A DNA stretch of 64,000 nucleotides from Streptomyces luteogriseus (GTDB taxonomy: Bacteria; Actinomycetota; Actinomycetes; Streptomycetales; Streptomycetaceae): contig NZ_JACHMS010000001.1 in assembly GCF_014205055.1 (NCBI RefSeq), positions 310,001-374,000 on the forward strand. Direction: 5' to 3'. Every line of letters starts with the position of its first letter. The first letter of the stretch is position 1. Under the pieces are notes generated by a model. That model worked only from the letters and a program-made list of their open reading frames with translations, made no database searches and had not been told where the DNA came from. Shown piece after piece: positions 44,508-53,425 of this stretch. Both the position numbers and the translations under genes were made by a program.

Positions 44508-46038
44508 ACTCGCGGATCACGGTGTTCCGGAACACCGCCTTCCCGTCCACCGTGAACAGCGCGAGCCCCGAGTCGACCAGGTACGGGAAGGCCGCCGACG
44601 AGTGCACGTACCGGCCGTCGTCCACGAACATCTCCACGGAGGTGCGGTCGACCAGGATGCGCAACCGCACCGCCCGCCCGGCCGGGTCGAAGGGGCTGTG
44701 GCTCTCCTGCCACCTGCCCGTCATGTCGGGAGACACGGTGGGGCGGCGGTTGAGGTAGGCGTAGTCGCGGTGGACACCCGCGTCGATGTGCCGGACGCCG
44801 TCCGGGGAGCGCCGCAGTTGCACCCCGGCACCCGTGACCTGGTCCCAGGTGATTTCGCAGGTCAGCTCGTAGGCGGTGCCCCGGTAGTCGAGCAGGCGCG
44901 TGCCCTCGACCTCCAGATCGCCGAGCCGCACCGTCCGCGAGACGTACCGGTCGAGCGCGGCGACCGGCCGGGACGCCAGGAAGTACGTGCCGTCACCCCC
45001 GCGCTTCAAAGTGACCTCGCGGACGATCGAGTCGGTGCCGTTGAAGCCGTCGCTGTCGATCGTGGGCGTGAAGTGGGCGTAGTCCCAGTTGTTCAGCCAG
45101 CCGATCGCGTAGCGGCCGCTCTCGTCGAGGGTGCCGTCGGTGCCGCGCTTGTCGAAGGTGACCGCGCCGTACCAGTCCCAGCCGTAGTCCAGCCACTGCG
45201 GATCGGCCGCGTCGGCCGTGAAGGCACTGCCGTCGAAGGAACCCGTCCAGTACGCGTACGTGTTGGGCAGCCCGGCGCCCTTGCCGTTGGCGCTCACCCC
45301 GAGGACCCACTTCACCGTGCCGTCCCCGGCGCGGATCCGGAACAGGTCGGGACACTCCAGCACGCCGATGCCGCCCTTGACGAACCCGCTCACATACGTC
45401 CAGGTCTTGAGGTCGGCGGAGTGATAGAAGCCCACCTTGTCGTTCTCGGCGAGGGTCATCACCCACCGGCCGCGCTCCTCGTCGCGGATCACCTTGGGGT
45501 CGCGGAAGTCGCGCACGCCGGGATTGGGCAGCACCGGGTCGGTGCCGTGCGGGGCGAAGGTGCGGCCGCCGTCGGTGGAGTAGTACAGGTACTGCGCCTG
45601 GTCTGCCGGGCCGTCGTGCGGTGACATCGTGGCCAGCACGACGACCGCGCCCGCCCCGAAGCCGGCCGTGTCGTGCGTGTCGACCACGGCCGAACCCGAC
45701 CAGACGTCGCCGTTGGGCGTGGTGTCCTTGGGCACGGCGATGCCCCGGTCGGTGAAGGAGACCAGGTCGGTGCTGGTGGCCAGGCGCCAGGCGGTGCCGA
45801 TCTCACCGGCGAGGTAGTCGGCGTTGTGCAGGTAGTAGTAGTGATAGCTGCCGTCGATCCAGACCGGCCTCTGCGGGTCGTTCTTCCACTGCTCGGGGAC
45901 GGTGAAGTGGTAGCCGGCGCGGTAGCTCGCCCGGGCCGTCCGTGGCCCGGCCACCGCCGGACCCGCGGTCGGCAGCAGGGCGCCGGCCGCGCCCACGGCC
46001 GAACCGGCGAACAGTGCCCTCCTGGTGATCCCACCCAT
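44497..46038 (-). CDS. Secreted glycoside hydrolase family 32 (fructan hydrolase)
   Basis: 513 residues from ATG 46038 (an adjacent GTG at 46041 is equally open; GAGG spacing favours the ATG). Twin-arginine signal peptide ITRRALFAGSAVGAAGALL, so it is exported by Tat. GH32 landmarks: WKNDPQRPVWIDG (Asp nucleophile, an atypical form of WMNDPNG), DFRDPKVI (RDP) and VLECPDLF (acid/base Glu), then a C-terminal beta-sandwich (DRTSVEMFVDDGRYVHSSAA). Likely an extracellular levanase, inulinase or invertase feeding the importer encoded divergently. Confidence 0.9.
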   Translation of the reverse strand: MGGITRRALFAGSAVGAAGALLPTAGPAVAGPRTARASYRAGYHFTVPEQWKNDPQRPVWIDGSYHYYYLHNADYLAGEIGTAWRLATSTDLVSFTDRGIAVPKDTTPNGDVWSGSAVVDTHDTAGFGAGAVVVLATMSPHDGPADQAQYLYYSTDGGRTFAPHGTDPVLPNPGVRDFRDPKVIRDEERGRWVMTLAENDKVGFYHSADLKTWTYVSGFVKGGIGVLECPDLFRIRAGDGTVKWVLGVSANGKGAGLPNTYAYWTGSFDGSAFTADAADPQWLDYGWDWYGAVTFDKRGTDGTLDESGRYAIGWLNNWDYAHFTPTIDSDGFNGTDSIVREVTLKRGGDGTYFLASRPVAALDRYVSRTVRLGDLEVEGTRLLDYRGTAYELTCEITWDQVTGAGVQLRRSPDGVRHIDAGVHRDYAYLNRRPTVSPDMTGRWQESHSPFDPAGRAVRLRILVDRTSVEMFVDDGRYVHSSAAFPYLVDSGLALFTVDGKAVFRNTVIREFRV

Positions 46039-46092
46039 CACACACCTCGTCCCTCTCCTCGGAAACTGCGGCTCATGGGATCAGGACTTTCG

Positions 46093-46112
46093 GACCTAAC
46101 TCGTTAAAGGTC
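46093..46112. promoter_or_regulatory. Operator candidate 1 in divergent fructan promoter
   Basis: GACCTAACTCGTTAAAGGTC, with GACCT/AGGTC outer arms and an inner TAAC-TC-GTTA dyad. It shares the 10-mer CCTAACTCGT, inverted, with the site at 46182. It lies upstream of the secreted GH32 gene. Likely target of the LacI regulator at 50769-51881. Confidence 0.6.
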
Positions 46113-46174
46113 AAGCGCCCGCACGCCTTGACAGGCTCGTTCCGCACTCACATCATCTGGGGCATCAATCCACG

Positions 46175-46192
46175 GCTAACACGAGTTAGGCC
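46175..46192. promoter_or_regulatory. Operator candidate 2 in divergent fructan promoter
   Basis: GGCTAACACGAGTTAGGC contains the dyad CTAAC-ACGA-GTTAG and ends about 10 bases before the solute-binding protein start, where bound repressor would block transcription or translation. ACGAGTTAGG is the reverse complement of CCTAACTCGT at 46095-46104. Confidence 0.65.
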
Positions 46193-46201
46193 CCTCACAC
46201 G

Positions 46202-47611
46202 ATGACCGACTCGCACCTCACCCGCCGCGCCCTGCTGCGGTACGGCGCCTACGGCGCGGGAGCCGCCGCCCTGGCCGGCACCGCCGCGAGCTGGGACCGG
46301 CTCACCGGAGCCGACATCCCCGGCCGGGACGACGGCTCCCTCGTCGTCGCCACGCTGGGCCCCGCCTACGGGCCGGAGGCCATCCGCACGCTCCAGGAGG
46401 GCTTCGCGGAGCAGCACCCCGACATCAAGCTCCGGATCAACGCGGTCCAGGCGGTCGACTGGTCGGACTTCTTCGCGAAGATCCTCACCCAGGTCGCCGC
46501 GGGCACCGCCCCCGACCTCGTCTACGTCGCCACCGAGGGCGTGCAGCTGTTCGCGCAGCGGCTCGGGGTGGCCCTGGACAAGTGGGTGAAGCGGGACGCG
46601 GCCGAATTGAAGGAGTACTTCAGCGACGTCCACCCCTCGCTGGTGGAGTCGATGATGTACGAGGGCAGCCTCTACCAGCTGCCGGTGGAGTTCAACGCGG
46701 CCGACATGTACTTCAACCGCCAGGTGCTGCGCCGGGCCGGCGCTGATTTCCCGCCGGCCGACTGGACCCGCGACGACTTCACGGCACTGCTGCGGGACAT
46801 GAAGAAGTCGAGCGGCTCCCGCTTCACGCCGTACTTCTGGACCAACCGGCTCTGGGGCGGCGTGGTGCCCTGGCTGTTCGCGAACGACACCAACCTGCTC
46901 ACCGAGTCCAAGGCACCCGGCGGCGACTGGCTGTGGGACGGCTTCTATCCGGCCGGGCAGCGCACGGGCCGCGGCGGGGGCTTTCGCTGGACGACGCCGC
47001 AGGCCACGCACGACCGGGTGGAGGAGGTCTACGACTATCTCGCCTCCCTGATCCAGGACGGCCTGTGCACCCGCCCCGAGGGCGGCAACGGCCAGAACCT
47101 CATCGGCGTGTTCTCCACCGGCCGGGTCGGCGTCACCCCGGCGGGCGGCTTCTGGGCGGGCGGACTCCACCTGGCCGGCATGGAGCGGGACGGGTTCGAC
47201 GTGCAGTACTTCCCGCGCTGGCGCACCCAGCGCATGCAGTACGGCGCGGCGGGCTACGCGCTGCTGCGCACGTCGAAGATGCAGGACGAGGCGTGGGAGT
47301 TCATCAAGTACGCCGCCCGCAAGGACACCCTGGAGCGGCTGTTCGCCACGAACCAGACGACCCCGGCCCGCCGCTCCCTGCTGACCGCCGGCCGCTACGC
47401 GAAGACCGGCCCGGACCACTGGCCGGTCTTCTACGACACCCTCGACCGGTTCCCCGACACGGGACCCATCCCGGCGCCGCCGCAGGTCGCCGAGGTCGAG
47501 CAGGTGCTGCTGAAGCACACCGGCACGGCCCTGGCCTCCGCGCGTTCGGTGCGTCCCGCGCTGCGCCGGATGCAGGGCGATCTGGAGAAGGCCATGGAGC
47601 GTGACGTATGA
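46202..47611 (+). CDS. ABC sugar transporter solute-binding protein
   Basis: 469 residues with a Tat-type signal HLTRRALLRYGAYGAGAAAL; no lipobox Cys is evident. The mature part has the family-1 sugar-binding layout: VVATLGPAYGPEAIRTLQEG, EQHPDIKLRINAV, ILTQVAAGTAPDLVYVATEG, MYEGSLYQLPVEFNAADMYF and AAGYALLRTSKMQDEAWEFI. Probably captures fructo-oligosaccharides outside the cell. ATGA overlap with the first permease. Confidence 0.9.
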   Translation: MTDSHLTRRALLRYGAYGAGAAALAGTAASWDRLTGADIPGRDDGSLVVATLGPAYGPEAIRTLQEGFAEQHPDIKLRINAVQAVDWSDFFAKILTQVAAGTAPDLVYVATEGVQLFAQRLGVALDKWVKRDAAELKEYFSDVHPSLVESMMYEGSLYQLPVEFNAADMYFNRQVLRRAGADFPPADWTRDDFTALLRDMKKSSGSRFTPYFWTNRLWGGVVPWLFANDTNLLTESKAPGGDWLWDGFYPAGQRTGRGGGFRWTTPQATHDRVEEVYDYLASLIQDGLCTRPEGGNGQNLIGVFSTGRVGVTPAGGFWAGGLHLAGMERDGFDVQYFPRWRTQRMQYGAAGYALLRTSKMQDEAWEFIKYAARKDTLERLFATNQTTPARRSLLTAGRYAKTGPDHWPVFYDTLDRFPDTGPIPAPPQVAEVEQVLLKHTGTALASARSVRPALRRMQGDLEKAMERDV

Positions 47612-48564
47612 CGAACACCCAGATACCGCTCGCGCGCGCCGAGCGCCCCGCGGTCCCGCCGGCCCCGGCACCGAAGGGTCCCTCGGCCCGTGACCGCGGC
47701 ACCCGGCTGCTGGCCACGATGTTCCTGACCCCGACGATCGTCGGGATCGTCGTCTTCACGGTCGTGCCCATCCTCGGCTCGGTGGTCCTGAGCCTGTTCC
47801 ACTGGAACGTCATCGACTCGCCGTCCTACGCCGGCCTCTCCAACTACGGCGAGGTGTTCGGCGACGAGACCGTGCTGGTCTCCTTCCGCAACACCCTGGT
47901 CTTCATGGTGTTCGCGGTGGCGCTGCAACTCTTCGTCGCGCTGGCCCTCGCGCTGACCCTCAACGGGCGCATGCCGGTGTGGCTGCGGTCGGTGTTCCGC
48001 TCGGCGTTCTTCTTCCCGCTGGTGCTGTCCGCCGCGTCGATCTCGGTGGTGATGAAGTACCTGTTCAACCAGGACTTCGGAGTCATCAACTGGGCGCTCG
48101 GCTTCGTCGGGATCGCGCCGGTGCCGTGGCTGACGTCGGAGAACGCGGCGATGGCGACGGTGGTCCTGGTCTATGTCTGGCAGCAGTTCGGCTTCTCGTT
48201 CCTGCTGTTCGTCGGCGGGCTGAACAACATCCCGAAGGAGATCCACGAGGCCGCGGCCCTCGACGGTGCGACGGGCCTGCGCAAGCACCTGACCGTCACG
48301 CTGCCCCTGCTCTCCCCGACGCTGCTGGTCGCCTCGGTCGTCGGCATCATCAACGCCCTCCAGGTCTTCGAGCAGCCGTACGTCCTCACCAACGGCGGCC
48401 CCGGCGACTCCACCCGCACGGTCGTGATGGTCATCTACGAGACGGCGTTCGAGCAGCTGCGCTTCGGTGAGGCGTCCGCGGTGGGTGTGCTGCTGTTCGT
48501 GCTGATCATGGCGGTCACCGCCCTCCAGTTCCGGCTCAGCCGGCGTTTCGTCCACTACCAGTGA
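47608..48564 (+). CDS. ABC sugar transporter permease 1 (MalF-like)
   Basis: 318 residues with six membrane helices after a polar N-terminus. The cytoplasmic coupling motif is EIHEAAALDGATGLRKHLTV (EAA loop) followed by TLPLLSPTLL. Pairs with the next gene to form the channel. GTGA overlap downstream. Confidence 0.92.
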   Translation: MTNTQIPLARAERPAVPPAPAPKGPSARDRGTRLLATMFLTPTIVGIVVFTVVPILGSVVLSLFHWNVIDSPSYAGLSNYGEVFGDETVLVSFRNTLVFMVFAVALQLFVALALALTLNGRMPVWLRSVFRSAFFFPLVLSAASISVVMKYLFNQDFGVINWALGFVGIAPVPWLTSENAAMATVVLVYVWQQFGFSFLLFVGGLNNIPKEIHEAAALDGATGLRKHLTVTLPLLSPTLLVASVVGIINALQVFEQPYVLTNGGPGDSTRTVVMVIYETAFEQLRFGEASAVGVLLFVLIMAVTALQFRLSRRFVHYQ

Positions 48565-49436
48565 GCCGGGTGAGTCCTCCCATGAGCCAAGCAACCCTGT
48601 CCTCCAGCCGTGTGCGGCACGGGCTCGCGCCGTGGGCGCGGATCGCCGGCCTGACCATGTGCGCGCTGCTCACCCTCGGCCCGGTGGTGTGGACGGTGTC
48701 CACCTCGCTGCGCACCCCCGCCGAGGCGTTCGACCTCCCGCCGCAGCTCATCCCCTCGAACCCCTCCACCGAGGCGTACCGCGGGGTGTTCGACCAGATC
48801 GACGTCTGGCTGCTGGCGTTGAACTCCACTCTGGTCACGGCTCTGATCGCCGTCGGCCAGATGATCACGGCGGGCCTGGCCGGATACGCCTTCGCCCGGC
48901 TGGAGTTCCGCTTCAAGAAGCCGCTGTTCGGTCTGGTGCTGGCGACGATGATGGTGCCGTTGCAGGTCACCATCGTGCCGGTGTTCCTGGTACTGAAGTC
49001 GATGAGCCTGACCGACACCCTGCTCGGGCTGATCATCCCGGCCTTCCCGACCGCGTTCGGCACGTTCCTGATGCGCCAGTACTTCCTCGGCATGCCCAAG
49101 GACCTGGGCGAGGCGGCGATGCTGGACGGGGCCGGACCCTGGCGGACCTTCCGGTCGGTGTACGCCCCGCTGGCCGCGCCCGGCCTCGCGATCGTCGGTG
49201 TCCTGGCCTTCAACTACCACTGGAACGAGTTCTTCCGCCCGCTGATCCTCGAGACGTCGGGCCAGAACTACACCCTGCCGCTGGGGCTGGTCTCCCTCCA
49301 GGGCAACCTCGGCACCGGTTCCGTCTCCGTGGTGCTCGCCGGTGTCGTCCTCTCCATGATCCCCGCCGTCGCCGTGTTCGTCGTCGGCCAGCGCCCTCTG
49401 CGTGAGGGCATCACGTCCGCAGGAGTCAACCGTTGA
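48561..49436 (+). CDS. ABC sugar transporter permease 2 (MalG-like)
   Basis: 291 residues if started at GTG 48561, which overlaps the upstream stop by GTGA; ATG 48582 is the alternative (284 residues). Six membrane helices. EAA loop DLGEAAMLDGAGPWRTFRSV then YAPLAAPGL. No ATPase gene is in the operon, as is common in Streptomyces, where MsiK can serve many sugar importers. Confidence 0.9.
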   Translation: MSRVSPPMSQATLSSSRVRHGLAPWARIAGLTMCALLTLGPVVWTVSTSLRTPAEAFDLPPQLIPSNPSTEAYRGVFDQIDVWLLALNSTLVTALIAVGQMITAGLAGYAFARLEFRFKKPLFGLVLATMMVPLQVTIVPVFLVLKSMSLTDTLLGLIIPAFPTAFGTFLMRQYFLGMPKDLGEAAMLDGAGPWRTFRSVYAPLAAPGLAIVGVLAFNYHWNEFFRPLILETSGQNYTLPLGLVSLQGNLGTGSVSVVLAGVVLSMIPAVAVFVVGQRPLREGITSAGVNR

Positions 49437-50806
49437 GCCTCGCCGCTCCCCCGCACGACCCCCACGCCCCGCGCTTCCGGGTCCGCCCGCCCGCCAACTG
49501 GATGAACGACCCCAACGGTCCCTTCCGCTGGCGCGGCCGCCATCACCTCTTCTACCAGCACAACCCGGACGCCCCGGTGCACGCCAACGTCCACTGGGGC
49601 CATGCCTCCAGCGCCGACCTCGCGCACTGGGAGCACCATCCGGTCGCGCTCACCCCCACCCCGGGCGGCCCGGACGAGGCGGGCTGCTGGTCGGGGTGCA
49701 CGGTCGACGACGGGGGCGTGCCGACGGCCGTCTACACGGGGGTCGACCGGCACCACACCGGGCTCGGCACGATCTGTCTGGCGCGGGCGGCGGACCCCGA
49801 CGATCCCGCGCTGACCGACTGGACGCCGCTGCCCGCCCCGGTGGTCACGGGCCCGCCCGAGGGCCTTGACGTGGTGATGTTCCGCGACCCGTTCGTCTTC
49901 CGGCACGACGGCCGGCGCTGGGCGCTGGTCGGCGCGGGGCACGCCGATGGCACCCCGTCGGTTCTCCTCTACGACTGCGACGACCTCACCGACTGGCGGT
50001 TCGCGGGTGTGCTCCTGGACGGCCATGACCCGGCCGCCCGGGCCACGTTCGGCAGCCGGGCCACCGGCTGGGAGTGCCCGCAGCTGTACGCCGCGCGGGA
50101 CGGCGCGTGGGTGCTGGTGGTGTCCCTGTGGGACGGCCACCCGTGGACCACGGGCTACCTCACGGGCCGCCTGGACACGGACCTGCGCTTCACCGCCCGC
50201 ACAGGCGGTCTGCTCGATCACGGCCGCGACTTCTACGCCCCCGCCGTGCTCCAGGAACCGGACCGCGCCCTGATGTGGGGCTGGTCGTGGGAGGCCCGCG
50301 AGCAGGGCGGGGCCGACTGGGCCGGTGTCCTCACCGCTCCCCGGGTCGTCGACGTCCATCCGGACGGGGCGCTGCGGGTGTCGCCTGCCCCGGAGCTGCA
50401 CCGGCTGCGGGCCGCCGAGCCGTTCGTCACCACCCCGGGCCGGACCGCGCTTCCGGCGGCCTACGACCTGACGGTCGGCGCCCGCGCCCGCACCACGGTG
50501 AGTCTGCTGAGGTCGGCCGCGGGCGACGGGCTGACGGTCGTCCTGGACCCGGAGGCGGGCACCGTGACGCTGAACCGGGACGGCTGGCCCCGCGAGGAGG
50601 CCGTGGCACCGGTCGTCGTCCCGGTGCCGCCGGGGGAGCTCACCCTGCGCGTCCTCGTCGACGGCTCGCTGTACGAACTGTTCGTCGGCGACCGGGCCAC
50701 GGTCACCGAGCGGGTCTACGAACGCGCGGACGACATCAGGGAGTTGAGCGTGACACCCGGGGCGTCGGTCACCGGATGGGAGCTGGTCCCACCGACGAAC
50801 GGCTGA
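49433..50806 (+). CDS. Intracellular GH32 fructosidase, TTG start
   Basis: 457 residues. Start is TTG 49433 in a TTGA overlap with the permease stop; AGGAG lies 7-8 bases upstream, so the rare start is well supported. No signal peptide. Classical GH32 motifs: NWMNDPNGPFRW (nucleophile Asp), MFRDPFVF and WECPQLYA (acid/base Glu), then a beta-sandwich. It should split imported fructo-oligosaccharides or sucrose to fructose units. Its 3' end overlaps the convergent LacI gene by 38 bp. Confidence 0.92.
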   Translation: MSLAAPPHDPHAPRFRVRPPANWMNDPNGPFRWRGRHHLFYQHNPDAPVHANVHWGHASSADLAHWEHHPVALTPTPGGPDEAGCWSGCTVDDGGVPTAVYTGVDRHHTGLGTICLARAADPDDPALTDWTPLPAPVVTGPPEGLDVVMFRDPFVFRHDGRRWALVGAGHADGTPSVLLYDCDDLTDWRFAGVLLDGHDPAARATFGSRATGWECPQLYAARDGAWVLVVSLWDGHPWTTGYLTGRLDTDLRFTARTGGLLDHGRDFYAPAVLQEPDRALMWGWSWEAREQGGADWAGVLTAPRVVDVHPDGALRVSPAPELHRLRAAEPFVTTPGRTALPAAYDLTVGARARTTVSLLRSAAGDGLTVVLDPEAGTVTLNRDGWPREEAVAPVVVPVPPGELTLRVLVDGSLYELFVGDRATVTERVYERADDIRELSVTPGASVTGWELVPPTNG

Positions 50807-51881
50807 TCACCGGGCAGGCCAGGCGCCGCACCGTGGCGGGCGGCGTCCGGCCCGTGGCGAGGGCGTCGAGGAGCAGCCGCGCGGCGGCCTCCCCCATCGC
50901 CCGGTGGGGCAGCGCGACCGTGGTGAGGGGCGGCGCGAGGTGGGCGGCCATGTGCTCCTGATCGTCGTAGCCCACCACCGACAGGTCGCCGGGGACGGTG
51001 ATGCCGAGCCGGGTCGCGGCGTGCAGGACGCCCGCCGCGACCCGGTCGTTGTAGGCGAAGATCCCGGTGGGCCTGAGCTCGGGCGGGGCGTTGTCGAGGA
51101 GGCGTGTGGCGCCCTCGTAGCCGGCGGAGATCTCTCCTCCGGTGCGGACCACCCAGTCGCGCGGCACGGTGATGCCCTCGGCCCGCAGCGCGTCGCGGAA
51201 GCCGCGCAGCCGCTCCGCGGAGGCGATGTCGTCCTGCCCGCCGACGAGCGCGACCCGCCGGTGCCCCTGTTCCAGGAGCAGCCGGGCCGCCGTACGGCCG
51301 CCGGCGCGCTCGGCGGGGATGACGGCGGGCAGCGAGTCGTCCTCCGGCAGGCAGTTGGCGAGGACGGAGAGGGTGCGGTGCAGGCCCTCGGGGACACGGA
51401 CGCTGCGCAGCGACATGGCGGCGTAGATGATGCCGTCGACGCGCCGGTCGAGGAGTTCGGCGACCGCGGCGTCCTCCTTGTCCGGGTCGCCGCCGGAGTC
51501 GATGGTGAGGACCAGGTGCTCGCCCGCCCAGGCCGTGTCCATGGCGCCGCGCAGCAGCCGTCCGGCGAACGGCGAGGAGGCGATCTCGTCGGTGACCAGG
51601 CCGATCACGGCCGTACGGCTGCGGCGCAGGCCGCGGGCGACGGGGTCGGGCCGGTAGCCGAGCTGGGTGGCGGCCTGCCGGATGCGTTCCTGGGTGGCGG
51701 GCGAGAGGTTGCCGGCGGCCCGGCCGTTGAACACGAAGGACACAGCGGTGTGCGACACGCCGGCGAGCCGTGCGACGTCCCGTGAGGTGGGTCGTCCCGA
51801 TCCCGTCGCCGGCTTCTCCTCGGCGCTGCCCATGCCGTCCGCCGCCTTCATCCCCCACCCGTCCGGTTGATCATTGCTCAC
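50769..51881 (-). CDS. LacI-family repressor of the fructan genes
   Basis: 370 residues. HTH TSRDVARLAGVSHTAVSFVF at about 32-51, hinge AATQLGYRPDPVARGL, then a periplasmic-binding-like effector domain ending VRRLACPVISRSSVG. An N-terminal extension of about 30 residues precedes the HTH; a later start (ATG codon 11 or 17) is possible. It is encoded convergently with the operon, with a 38-bp 3' overlap. Two LacI-like inverted sites lie in the divergent promoter at 46093-46192. Local control of sugar uptake is the likely role. Confidence 0.9.
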   Translation of the reverse strand: MSNDQPDGWGMKAADGMGSAEEKPATGSGRPTSRDVARLAGVSHTAVSFVFNGRAAGNLSPATQERIRQAATQLGYRPDPVARGLRRSRTAVIGLVTDEIASSPFAGRLLRGAMDTAWAGEHLVLTIDSGGDPDKEDAAVAELLDRRVDGIIYAAMSLRSVRVPEGLHRTLSVLANCLPEDDSLPAVIPAERAGGRTAARLLLEQGHRRVALVGGQDDIASAERLRGFRDALRAEGITVPRDWVVRTGGEISAGYEGATRLLDNAPPELRPTGIFAYNDRVAAGVLHAATRLGITVPGDLSVVGYDDQEHMAAHLAPPLTTVALPHRAMGEAAARLLLDALATGRTPPATVRRLACPVISRSSVGPAPIR

Positions 51882-51930
51882 CCTATCCGTGACGCTGGAG
51901 GGACGACACAGTCAACGGGAAGGTCCGACG

Positions 51931-52761
51931 GTGATCAGCATCCCGGCACACACGCTCAACGACGGTACGACGCTCCCCGCCCTGGGCCTGGGGACCTGGC
52001 CGCTCGGTGACGACGAGGCGCAGCAGGCGGTGCTCTCGGCCCTGGAGGCGGGCTACCGCCTGATCGACACGGCGACGAACTACCGCAACGAGAGGGGGGT
52101 CGGCCGCGGTGTGGCCTCCGGCGTGGTGCCGCGCGATGAGATCGTCGTGACGACGAAGCTCCCGGGCCGGCACCACGGCTACGAGGAGACCCTCGCGTCC
52201 TTCGAGGAGTCGCGGGCCCGCCTGGGTCTGGAGTACGTCGACCTGTACCTGATCCACTGGCCGCTGCCGCGCGTGGACCGGTACGTCGACTCCTGGAAGG
52301 CCATGATCAAGCTGCGCGAGGAGGGACTCGTGCGGTCGATCGGCGTCTCCAACTTCACGGCCGGGAACATCGAGAGGCTGGAGAAGGAGACCGGGGTGCT
52401 GCCCTCGGTCAACCAGATCGAGCTGCATCCCCTGCTGCCGCAGGACGACCTGCGCGCCTTCCACGCGGACAAGGGCGTCGTCACCGAGAGCTGGAGCCCG
52501 CTGGGCCGGGGCACGCCCCTGCTGGAGGACCCCGCCGTGGCGCGGATCGCCGAGGCGCACGGGGTGTCGCCCGGGCAGGTCGTGCTGCGCTGGCACACGC
52601 AGCTGGGCGCGGTGCCCATCCCGAAGTCGGCGAACCCCGAGCGGCAGCGCGCCAACCTCGACGTCTTCGGCTTCGAGCTGGGCGAGGACGAGATGCGGGC
52701 CGTCGCGGACCGGGAGCGGCGGCGGCTCGGCGGGGACCCCGAGGTGCACGAGGAGTTCTGA
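51931..52761 (+). CDS. Aldo/keto reductase
   Basis: 276 residues from GTG 51931 (GGGAAGG upstream). All features of the family: LNDGTTLPALGLGTWPLGDD, GYRLIDTATNYRNERGVG (catalytic Asp and Tyr), VVTTKLPGRHHGY (Lys), YLIHWPLP (His), IGVSNFTAGNIERL and PIPKSANPERQRAN for NADPH. Reduces aldehydes or ketones; substrate unknown. Confidence 0.92.
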   Translation: MISIPAHTLNDGTTLPALGLGTWPLGDDEAQQAVLSALEAGYRLIDTATNYRNERGVGRGVASGVVPRDEIVVTTKLPGRHHGYEETLASFEESRARLGLEYVDLYLIHWPLPRVDRYVDSWKAMIKLREEGLVRSIGVSNFTAGNIERLEKETGVLPSVNQIELHPLLPQDDLRAFHADKGVVTESWSPLGRGTPLLEDPAVARIAEAHGVSPGQVVLRWHTQLGAVPIPKSANPERQRANLDVFGFELGEDEMRAVADRERRRLGGDPEVHEEF

Positions 52762-52801
52762 CGGGTACCCGGGGCGCCCGCGAGGCGGGAAGGAGCCGCA
52801 G

Positions 52802-53416
52802 GTGAGTGACCGGGACCGGCTGCGGGACTACCGCGGCAAACGCGACTTCGACCGGACCGGCGAGCCCCGGGGACGCGGTGCGTCCGCCGGGGACCGGCCC
52901 CGGTTCGTGGTGCAGATCCACGACGCGAGCACGATGCACTTCGACTTCCGCTTGCAGGTGGACGACGTGCTGAAGTCCTGGTCGGTCCCGAAGGGCCCCT
53001 CGGCCGACCCGAAGGACAAACGGCTGGCCGTGCCCACGGAGGACCATCCGCTGGAGTACGAGGAGTTCGAGGGCGTGATCCCCCGTGGCGAGTACGGCGG
53101 CGGCACGGTGATCGTCTGGGACCACGGTACGTACGAGCCGCTGAGCCACGACCGCAAGGGCCGGCCCGTCGGCTTCGCGGAGTCGCTGGAGCGCGGGCAC
53201 GCCACGTTCCGGCTGAGCGGCTCCAAGCTGCGCGGCGAGTACGCGCTGACCCGGTTCCGCAGCGGCCGGGACGGCGACGGCGAGGAGGCCTGGCTGCTGG
53301 TGAAGCGGACAGGCGGCGGGGGGCGTGCGCAGGGGGCTCCCGATCCCCGCCGGGCCCGCTCGGCCACGTCCGGCCGCACGCTCGCCCAGGTCGCCTCGGA
53401 CGCGGCCGGCGAGTGA
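52802..53416 (+). CDS. LigD-type 3'-phosphoesterase domain protein, stand-alone
   Basis: 204 residues from GTG 52802 (GGAAGGAGCC upstream). FVVQIHDASTMHFDFRLQVD gives the metal-binding His and Asp of the DNA ligase D phosphoesterase domain. KSWSVPKGPSADPKDKRLAV, VIPRGEYGGGTVIVWD and RGEYALTRF complete it. It trims 3'-phosphate or ribonucleotide ends in DNA end joining. A separate ATP-dependent ligase lies 5 kb downstream, so the LigD parts are split into single proteins here. Confidence 0.9.
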   Translation: MSDRDRLRDYRGKRDFDRTGEPRGRGASAGDRPRFVVQIHDASTMHFDFRLQVDDVLKSWSVPKGPSADPKDKRLAVPTEDHPLEYEEFEGVIPRGEYGGGTVIVWDHGTYEPLSHDRKGRPVGFAESLERGHATFRLSGSKLRGEYALTRFRSGRDGDGEEAWLLVKRTGGGGRAQGAPDPRRARSATSGRTLAQVASDAAGE

Positions 53417-53425
53417 GCCGGCCGG

